A DNA stretch of 64,000 nt from Rhyacichthys aspro (taxonomy: Eukaryota > Chordata > Actinopteri > Gobiiformes > Rhyacichthyidae): positions 20,578,731-20,642,730 of the forward strand of contig CM072148.1 in assembly GCA_036850595.1 (NCBI GenBank), written 5' to 3'. The notes below the pieces were generated by a model, which made no database searches, was not told the origin of the DNA, and saw only the letters and a list, made by a program, of their open reading frames with translations. The number at the start of each line of letters is the position of its first letter. Positions within the stretch are counted from its first letter, which is position 1. Shown piece by piece: positions 13,763 to 23,400 of the stretch. The translations under genes and the position numbers were made by a program.

Positions 13763-13786
13763 ATGAACAGTGCACTTAAACTGTGA
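13763..13786 (+). other. Seven-codon upstream ORF before the RhoU-like start
   Basis: An ATG at 13763 opens a frame of seven codons ending in TGA at 13784-13786. It lies 48 bases before the RhoU-like ATG. A splice-acceptor-like tract (T-run then CTGCAG) ends near 13708, so this could be inside a 5' UTR exon. If transcribed, the uORF could dampen translation. Confidence 0.35.
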
Positions 13787-13834
13787 GGACCCTACAAAAA
13801 CTGGTTCAAATCCTGCTTGTTCTTTGGCTCAAAC

Positions 13835-16800
13835 ATGTTGCCTCAGGATGTGGGGAAACCTAAACCCCGCTGTGTCTCAGAGCCCGTCTTCGGAGCGGTG
13901 GGGCTCGTGGACAGTCCCCCGGTTTCGTCGAGGCTCCTCAAAACCCGGGACTTCTCCTCCGTCAGTGTGAAGAGACGCAGGTCCGGGTCAGCGCCGGAGC
14001 GAAAGGTCAACTGTGTCCTGGTGGGAGACAGTGCTGTGGGGAAGACCAGCCTCATCGTGAGCTACACCACCAACGGGTATCCCACCGAGCACGTCCCCAC
14101 GGCGTTCGATAACTTCACAGGTGAATAGAGCTTCACATAGACACTGAAGAATGGGAAGGCGGTGTTGGGACCAGTTGAGAAGCTCAGAAAACAAGAAAGA
14201 CAGGGATTTTATCTTGTGATGTTTTTACTAAACTTAATATTCATACTCATATTTGTTTAATGAACAGTATGAAAAGACAAAAATCATGATTATTCAGTAG
14301 AAAATGAGAAAAAATGTCAAAAACCAAGATACATTTTGTGGAAACGGTAATGTTGTTGTACTTGAGTCTTAAAACATTTACTCACTTAATACATTTTGTA
14401 AAGGTCTTGGTTTTGTCATGAGCAGGAACTCATCTTTACTCGGTCTCAAGACCAACCTAGACCAGAAATGGTATAATTGTCTGCTCTCTGGATTGAATGA
14501 AAACCAACAATCATTTCATATTTAATTAAAATCTTGTTCTAACTCTGCCTCCTTCACCAAACACTAATCTCCATGAGTCTGGACTTAATCTAAGACTGGA
14601 CTTGGACTGGCATTTTCTAACTGACCCCATGTATCGATAGTAGTGTACTGTACACTGAATGTGGTCTTGACTTGGTCTTGATAGCTAAAAGTCTTGGTCT
14701 TGTCTTGGTCAATACGGTCTTGACTAAGATCTATAGTAGTTTGTCCAATTTTCCACAGTTTAGCACAATAAATCTGTTCTTTCATCACACCATGCATGTA
14801 AGAACTTGAATTAGAAATACCTTAAGTCAGTTTTTTTTTTTCCACATTTACTTTGTTAAATATATCGAATTCTTGCACCTCAGGAAGACCAATTTGTATT
14901 TCACTGTGCTTCCCTTTTCTCTATTTCATGTTTTTTGTGCTGTTTCTCTGAGTAAATGGATGTATCCAGTGCTGGCATAGACACTTCCCAGTTAGATTTC
15001 CTGCCCCAATTGTTTCAACATTTACAAACTGTGTAGAGCAACAGCCAATTGGAGCAGACCTCTTGTATGTGAGCATGTCATTGGATAAAGCTGGACTTCT
15101 CTGGGAAAACATTATCATCCATTAAAATCCTTGAGGGAGTTATTTTCTCTTGCATGTGAGGGGAAAAACTGTTTCATCCCCTGTCAGTATATTGTAATAG
15201 GAATCATCTGTAAAAAACAAAACAAAAAAAAAACAAAAAAAACACAAGACTTTAAGATGTCTTTGTCCAATCACATGATCACTTCTGAATTTGGGCTGTT
15301 CCCATTGGTCGACACTGATGTAAACAAGGAAGTAGCAGCTACAGATAAAACAGAGAGAATCCAAGTCAATTATTTCTGTGTACATTAAATCAAGTATAGA
15401 CAAAAACGTTGTTGCAGCCGAATCAGAAACAAAAACAGTCATGAATTTAAAGTAAAACGTTTGTGAGCCTACACTGAGCAAAAATCAATTTGTACCACAC
15501 TTTCTTGTGACTGTATTGGTAGAGACTAATTGGTAGAGCCTGTTCTCTTCTCCTCAGTGATTGTTGTGGTCGATGGGAAACCAGTCCGACTGCAGCTCTG
15601 TGACATGGCAGGACAGGTAAGGCTCATTCTAATACTAAAACACACTGGTGCCGAGAGTTATTCAACAAACAAATCCTTTTTTTCTCCAATCTGTTTGGCT
15701 GAGGCAGAAATGGGAACTCGTGGATGGATCCATCAATGTAAGTCTTCAGTGACAGTAGTATTAGCTGGTATTACTACACCACATAGCATTATTTCAGTTT
15801 CTGTTTGTGTTATACTTTCAAAAATACACTCTTCCCATATAGAATGTGTTAAATTAATGAAAAGTACTTGTGAATAGACTTCTCTTGACCCTAATATCCA
15901 TAGACCAGCATCACAGGCAGCATCCATATCCTTTGAGAGATCTTATTCCCTCTTTATTGTGCTGCCAGTTTCATTTCATGTTATGTGATGTTAACTGTCT
16001 GTTTTACACTTTAATGGACCATTAAAGTCACATACACATTCCCTTTAGTATATTTCTTAAACTATACTAATCAAATAGATGAATACTCCATGCAACATAT
16101 AGGAGGTTATATTTTGTTTATGTATATTGTGATCAATGATTGCAGTTCACACAGTGGGATTAGCAGTATTTTGTTGCATTTAAAACTAACTTTGGCTTTC
16201 TTGGTACAAAATGTATACTGTGATTTGGATTTTGCATAATGCCCCTTTCACATCAACCAAATGGCCTTATTCAATTGATGATTTTTTCTAAATCCTTGTT
16301 CCACACAAGCGTCTTCTTGGGTGGCAATTCATTAAGCTATAAAATATGATTTGAGATTGACTGAAAGAAATGACACAACAAAAAAGAAGCAGATTATTTT
16401 TACAATCTCAGATATTAGTGAGAGTCTGATACTGATCCATGGCTCATGAAAATGTGTGCACTTCATGAAAGCTCATATCCAGCCCAGTATTTTATACATT
16501 GAGGCTATTTAAAATGATATACTTATTAACTTGACAGCTTGGTAAAGTCACTTTTGCTGACTGTAATTCAGCATTAGCTCCAAAAAACACAAATAGAATA
16601 AAAACAACATGGTTCTGACAGATGTCCACAACAGAGACGTGTGTTTAATGTCAGAGCCTGGCTCCATATTATGCTTTTTTTGTTTTGTTTTTTTACCAGG
16701 GAAATTAGCTGCTAATTGTACCGGAGCTAACCATAGTGACAAATAAAGTAATTTGTTTATGTTATAGTCCTCATGATATCTATTTACATTCAATCTGTAA

Positions 16801-17617
16801 TTGAACGCTTTTTAATTTGTAACTGCATTTTTTTTCAAAACACACAAGGTGCATTGTGGGTACTGAAAGGCCATCATGCATCCTTGGTATTTTAGTCAAA
16901 CAGACTGCTGGCAAGTGTAAAACACCTATTTACTGGCTGATAAAATACAGCATTAGTACTTTTTACATATTATTGACCTGTTCCATGAACTTTGTTGCAA
17001 GAAATAAAGTTAACAATGAAAATGACAGAACCTTTCAAAGTGAATGTCTCCACTCACATCAGTCCAATAGCAGATCTCTCTTCTACAATACACTACAGAG
17101 TAAAGTTTTTTGTTCTTTCTGTCTCTGCTTTCAGGATGAACTGGAGCGCATTCGTCCTCTCTGCTACAAAAACGCCGATGTCTTCCTCTTGTGCTACAGC
17201 GTGGTCCGTCCCAGCTCTTTTAAAAACCTGACCGAGCACTGGCTTCCTGAGATCCGCCTGCACAGCCCCGGGACGCCTCTGGTCCTGGTGGGCACCCAGT
17301 TGGACCTGAGAGAGGACGTCCAAGTACTGATCAACTTGGCCCAGAACCAGCAGAGACCGGTGGGGACCGAAGAGGGACAGAGGCTGGCGGAGGAGCTGGG
17401 GGCCGTTGGTTTCTCCGAATGCTCCGCTCTGACACAGAAAAACCTAAAGGACACGTTTGACGCCGCAATTCTGGCCAGTGTTCAACCGACGGACAGTGTC
17501 CAACAGCGGAAACTGACACTGAGGAGGAAGACGCCGGAGAAGATGAAGAGTCTGACAGAAACATGGTGGAAGAGGATCAACTGTCTGATGGGAGAGCACG
17601 GCTGTGAACTGGTTTAG
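13835..17617 (+). CDS. rhou: RhoU/RhoV-family atypical Rho GTPase, divergent RhoU-like paralogue (3 exons)
   Basis: An atypical Cdc42-related GTPase expected at membranes, where RHOU controls adhesion turnover and actin. Exons are 13835-14120, 15558-15616 and 17135-17617, with consistent phases and GT-AG introns, giving 275 aa (human RHOU 258). The first in-frame ATG is 13835; an upstream in-frame TTG at 13817 is not needed. The P-loop GDSAVGKTS lies at 64-72. Switch I reads NGYPTEHVPTAFDNF, switch II LCDMAGQDELE, the G4 motif TQLDLRED and the G5 motif ECSALTQKNLK. These match RHOU more closely than RHOV. Oddities: Ser66 at the Ras Gly12 position, His86 at the Cdc42 Tyr32 position, Met112 at the Ras Thr58 position, no Pro-rich SH3 ligand in the N-terminal 57 residues, and a tail of NCLMGEHGCELV instead of CCFV. 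The Gln61 equivalent (Q115) is kept. I cannot assign a paralogue suffix; it may be a third RHOU/RHOV branch missing in mammals. Confidence 0.9.
14900..15130 (+). repeat. Dispersed repeat family R1, diverged copy (RhoU-like intron 1)
   Basis: Contains R1 blocks in + order: TTTTGTGCTGTTTCTCTG, TATCCAGTGCT and CCATTAAAATCCTTGA. It sits just before an oppositely oriented copy. Confidence 0.5.
15188..15475 (-). repeat. Dispersed repeat family R1, inverted copy (RhoU-like intron 1)
   Basis: Contains the R1 signature read on the minus strand: AATAGGAATCATCTGT, TTGGTCGACACTGATG and GGAAGTAGCAGCTACAGATAAAAC. The open frames here (85 and 113 codons) are repeat-derived. Confidence 0.7.
16690..16790 (+). 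repeat. Dispersed repeat family R8, copy 1
   Basis: TAACCATAGTGAC, AAAGTAATT and TTATGTTATAG-like blocks recur at 46880-46945. The element limits cannot be fixed from two copies. Confidence 0.4.
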
Positions 17618-20350
17618 GTCCTGGAGGCATCATGGACAATAGTTGATGCTGCTGCAAAAGTTCTGCGGGAATGGCATCCATAAAAAAGACAAAGGTAAAG
17701 AGGAACAGATACTGGACATTGTTTGTGGTTTGGAAAGAAAACACTCAAGGCCTGTGCACAAAGAGATGGTTGAAGCCTATCACTTTAAAGTAGGGTGTAG
17801 TTAATATTGGATGTAGTATCTATATCACATATACTCTGCCACAATCCTTGGGTGTAATCTGTGAAGTCTTTGATCCTGTATCACATAAATCATATTTCAA
17901 AAGGCCAAAAGAATGAGGACCCATCTTCCTGGTGTGCGTGCCCAGTTTCTTACTTTGGTTGTGGTTTTGCTTTCCTTTTGATGTTTCTTCACATTGTGCA
18001 ATTCCTTTTTACTGTCATTTTCTTGCCCCTGATCTTTCTAAAAGCAGCATTTTTTCATTAAATCCTCATGGACAACCACATTTTGTCTTATTTTTTCCCA
18101 ACCCAGTGTTTGGGAACCACATAGACTGGCAATTTAGAGCCATGATGAGTGTTTTATGCCGTGTTTATTCATTTGTCTGCAAAGTGAGTGACAGGAGCTT
18201 AACTTAGATTGGAGCAGTCCAGGTTCAACATGTGAATCTGAAATATTTGGTGGAAAACCAAATATTGATCAGGAAGATTGTCTCAATGGGAAACAAAAAA
18301 AACCCAACTAACTGTCACATAGTGTGTGTCCTAATGGAGCTCCAGCCTGTGAAGATATAATGACATTTATAAAGCATGAAGCACATTCTAAATGATCTGA
18401 TTAAACAAAGTGACCAATGCTAAGGAGACTATATTATAAAGACTTATTATGTTATCTTATATGTTATGATATATTTTATAGACCATATATTAGATCTTAT
18501 TATACATCCATGCGTCTACAGATGCTGTGGAGTCTCATTTCTTTGGGGTATAATCATAGCCCAACACCTTACCACTTCCTTTGCAGGGTCAAAGGGTAGG
18601 ACCAAGGGAAAGGGGTGGGTTGGAGAATTAGGACTGGGCCTAACTACTGTACATCCCAAAAAGATTGGTCTGTCTCTGTCTTGATTATTATCACTGTTGT
18701 GCTTTGAAAGTTCTTGAGAGATGGGTGACTGTAGGTTGGCAGACTATTGGGCCAATGGGAGATATATACACCAATCTTCAATATGATTCAAAATGGAATT
18801 AGAAGCACTCTATAGCTTTTTTTTTTGCAAACCACTGGCTCCTGAATCCAGATATTCTGCTGTAGATGTAGAAAAGACAAGTTTAGTTGTGAACAGAAGG
18901 CGGCAGATGGAGGAGGATAATCACCAACAGCACAGAGAAAGACCTTAGTCACTCAGAGAAAGGCAGGTACTCTCTCACAGGTGATCAAAAGACTTTCACA
19001 CTTTTGCACTCTACGCAAGTTTTACATTTTATTTGTATGAAGTGTTTTTACTATTGCTTCATGCTTTTTCAGTGTCATTACTGGTCATCATGCTTGATTA
19101 AAGGGTATAAGTTCTGTATTGACTGTCATTTTATTTACTAAAGGTTAGCCTCAGTGTCTGAACTCTTCAAATGCTAACACCTGAAGAGACTGGGCAATAA
19201 AAACGCACTGTCACAGTCAAGACTAGACAAGAGCCAAGTACAATCTTTGAGCTTAATGCCACAACACCACAGTCTTTTCTCCCCGTTTTTCAGCTTCATC
19301 CGTCCACTTTCATCTGCGACTCTCTAAATGTCGACATGTTGGACGGTTAAATGGGATTAGGAGCTGCTGGTTTGTCTCATTAGGTTTGATCCCAGCTGAG
19401 AGTGTGACTGTGGCCTTTAGAGTGGAGGGTAAGCTGCAGATCAGTGAGCGTCCTGTCTCTGTTTCCTCTAATGTGAGCAGACAGGACCACCTGGACTGGA
19501 TTACAACCACATATGGAGTCTGCATCTGCCTCTGCAAATGCAACAGTACTGGGATGTGCATTGGAAGATGGAAATGTTTGATGTGTATATAGTGAGCAGT
19601 GTTCATGGATAGATAGAGAAAACAGGATATAGAATAACCCTTCATTTATATCGATACAGTGCACTCAGCAGCAGATCCTCCACCGGACTGTTTCATGACA
19701 AGTATCCTATCAAATCAACACATCAATTTCCCACACACATTATAAAAATAGAGCATCCAGCAGGACTTTGTAGCAGTGTGGATTAAGACACTGAGTTATT
19801 TAGAGATGCACGTGCTGAATAATGAAGTGTTACTTTAAAGCAGCACTGCATAACTTAGAAGAATCTTGCCTATCTTACTGACACAGTACCCTCAGTACTT
19901 ATAGTTATTATTATACATCCATGGTTTAAACAGCTTGAGTGTGCTAGCCAGCATGAAAAATTGTGCAGCACTGGCACAGAAAACTGGTAGGACAATGCAC
20001 TACCAGTTTGCTTCATTTTTTTGTCCAGTTCTAAATGCTCTAGGCTAAAATGGCTATATTGGCCTTAATTGTTGTTGTTTTGTTTTTTTTCTTTTTTTGT
20101 AATGTATTTATTTTTAATGATGAAAATGTTGGTTCCAACATGCATACAGTGAAATAGTCTATTGTCATGAGAAGAATGATTGGAATAAAAATAACCCCTA
20201 CATTTTTTAAAAAAATATAATTTATCTAATCTTTAAACTTTTAAAGGATATAATGCCCCTTTTGTTGCTTATTATTTGACAGAAACGTGCAAACTCTATT
20301 ATATTATTTGCATTTGGACGTTTTCCTCTTCATAAAGCTACTGAATTCAA
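17618..20350. other. RhoU-like 3' UTR followed by intergenic DNA up to the arhgap19 promoter
   Basis: An ATTAAA at 18057-18062 is a candidate poly(A) signal for the RhoU-like gene, about 440 bases after its TAG. The rest is AT-rich and shows no gene. Short open frames on both strands lack domains. Confidence 0.45.
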
Positions 20351-20460
20351 ATCGACCAATCACAGTCTAGAATTTCGCGACGAGTTCCGCCTACTTTTGT
20401 CAAACAACCAATGGGATTTGAGGTGGGCGGGGCCTGGAGAATAACAGCGGAGGATTCAAA
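20350..20460 (+). promoter_or_regulatory. Candidate arhgap19 core promoter (two CCAAT boxes, GC box, E2F-like site)
   Basis: In the 110 bases before the ATG I see CCAAT at 20356-20360 and 20408-20412, TTTCGCG at 20373-20379 (E2F-like), GGGCGGGG at 20425-20432 (Sp1-type) and TTCAAA at 20455-20460, the reverse complement of a CHR motif. There is no TATA box. This mix is common in G2/M genes controlled by NF-Y, E2F and DREAM/MMB, which fits the cytokinesis role known for ARHGAP19. The regulatory reading is inference. Confidence 0.5.
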
Positions 20461-23400
20461 ATGAACATGGCAGCTGGGAAGGATGTTAACGACAACACTC
20501 ACAATAAAAGGTAAGAATAAATCAAATATCGTTAAGAAGTATAGTTGCGCTTACGCATACTAGTTCTTACTTTGCTTACGAAGCTGGGTTTAGCCATAAA
20601 GTCGCAGAAATCAGCAACTGTTAGCTAGAGACAAGCACAAGTCCGTTAGCCTTTTAAGTCTGCAGCTAACAGACTGTAGCTGAATAACAATTGAATAAAC
20701 TAAAACTCTTGCAAATACTAGGTGCAGATTGGATGTATTTTTCTTCTTACATTTGTGAAACACTGCTCTAACAAAGAGCATAAATCATAATGCTGGGTGG
20801 GTTTGTTAAATTTACAGTAAATGGGAAGATGCGTTCATTATTAATCCTCATATAAATAGCCTTTGCCTATTGGAAAAAATAAAATAAAGAATAAACATAA
20901 ACTATTATTGTAGCGTAGAGATGTTAAATACTGCATGTAGTAGTCAAGAGTGTAAAAAAATGTCTTACTCAATGTATTCTGAAGACCACTGAAGAGTTTT
21001 TATGGCCAAACACTACTAAATTGCATTAACGCTAGTTGTATTTAATTCTTAATAAGTATTCCAAACATAGATATTTGCACTAAAAAGGAACAAAGTAAAA
21101 CAACATAGATTTTACCCAATTACAAAAGGCAAGGCTTATATTATGTAATTTAACTAATAAAGTAGTTATTTACCATTATCCTTAGGTCTTGCTAAGGTCT
21201 GTAGAGGTCTGCCAGAATTTTTACATCAGTAAAACTTAAAGTAATTTCTAGTTTATGAAGAAGTACAAGGATTTGGTGTGAAGTTTTGTTTTTGTTTATA
21301 GAATGATGTAAACATACATACTCTTTTTTTTTCATGTCAGAGGCACAGTGAGCACAATGGGGATGAATCCTGATGAAACCCCTGTGACCTCTGGCATCGG
21401 TCGACCTCCAGTCATCTTCAACCCAGACTTCTTTGTGGAAAAGCTTCGTCACGAGAGCCCTGATGTTTTTCTGGAGGTGGTGCTCAGTAACATCACTCGT
21501 CTCATCGATCTGCCCGGGACGGAGTTTTCACAGCTGCTCGGAGAAGACAGTCCTAAAACTCCAACAGGAACAAATGGAGGCTTTTTCAGATCTTTTAACT
21601 TCCTCAAACGAAAAGGTGAGGGCATAGAAGGGCTGCACAATTTACCAAAATACATGTTGCCAAACGCTTCTAGAAGTGAAGTAATTGTACTCACTCATTC
21701 ATTTATCTCTTTCAGATAAAGGTGTTCTTTTTGGGACTCATTTGAATGAAACTTGCATCGCACAGATCTATCAGCTCATTGAATACCTTAGCAGGAGTAA
21801 GTAAAGTCTGTTCACCTTTGAAATATATTTCACCCTTATCTAAGAAAGTATCTGGAAATACACTTACTGGCCACATATGCAAGAACATGTGTTTTTTAAT
21901 GACTAACACATTTTTATATTTATTATTAAAACAAATCATCCAATCACAATCTACTTTCAATTCAGTAAATTTTGTTCCCTACCTTTTTGCCATTTTGTGA
22001 GTGACCAACAACCAGTGAACCCAGTGATTCAAGCATAGATTTGAGTTGAGCAGAGCACAACTTTATCCAAATGAAGCAGCATTAGTATCTGTCTCCTTCC
22101 TCCTTTCAGTGACAAACACTGCACATTTTAAGTTAATAGCCCTTTTTTTCTGCAACAGGTTGAACCAACACCAAGTATTAAACCTGAATTTAAGGTTGTC
22201 CTCCTCAGACCGGAACAACTCACAGTTTACAGGTTTAGAAATAGGTCAGTCAACTCTGAGTCAGTTCACTCTGAGTTTATAGAAAAAAGTCATTATCACT
22301 TCAGCCAAGAAAAGAGGATTCACCAACAGTTATAAAACAGAGGCTGCCATATTAGAAGACAGTAAGGTCATGTGACTGTGGAGAGCATTCAGGAGAGAGT
22401 ATTTTCAGGCATAAAATTAAAAAAGTGGTGAGGTGTAGTAGGTGCACAACCTGTAGTTTAATTAATAATTCATAGAATACAAATAAAATAGCATACTATA
22501 TTTATCTTACCATTTAACTGCTAATATTTCTATATCAAAACATTAACCAAATGTGCTGAAGTCCTGCAGTAAAAGAACTGAATCATATACTAAAGTGTAC
22601 ACTCAGAGAGCTCAGTTTGATCAGAGAGCAGAGGACATTCAGATTAAACTCTCGGTTAGGCCATAAAACCTGCCACAGATCATGTTATGTTCACAGAGTA
22701 AGTTTCCTTGGTAAATGACTTTGACTTTGCACTAAATCTGCTTCTTGTAATGGAGCCATTGAGTTGATTGAGTAGATATCCACATTCACAGGATGCTGAA
22801 CACATGTTACTAGTTAGATGGTTGTTGTTGATAAACATTTGATCTTGTCCTCTCTCTTCAGATCTTCACGTGGAGGGTCTTTTCCGAGTCCCAGGGAACA
22901 GTATCCGGCAGCAGACCTTGAGAGAGCTGCTGAACAGTGGAGCAGACATCGACTGGACCTCTGGAGACTTTCATCCCAATGACGTGGCCTCGCTGCTCAA
23001 GAGCTTTTTGGGAGAGCTGCCTGAACCTCTGCTCACTCACAGACACTTTCATGCTCATCTGAAGATCGCAGGTTGGAATATAATCCCCTTTGTGCTGTAC
23101 TCACTGTATTTATCATGTACTGAACTGATCTTCATTTACAGCAGTGGAAGCAAATCATCATATCAGGGTCTAAAAAGAGTGGGATTGGACAAACTTTTTT
23201 ATATCTATCAACAAGTCTGGCAGGACAGATAATATTACTAGAATGGACAATTTAACATGTATGAATTAGGACACAAACTGGGACTTTACATGCAAAACCC
23301 TTGTCACACCATCGTCTTATGTAATGTATACATTATTTAGAGCCTTACTTTATGAATACTTTACTCCCTGCAGTTTGAGCTTCTCCTCCTTTTTTAAATA

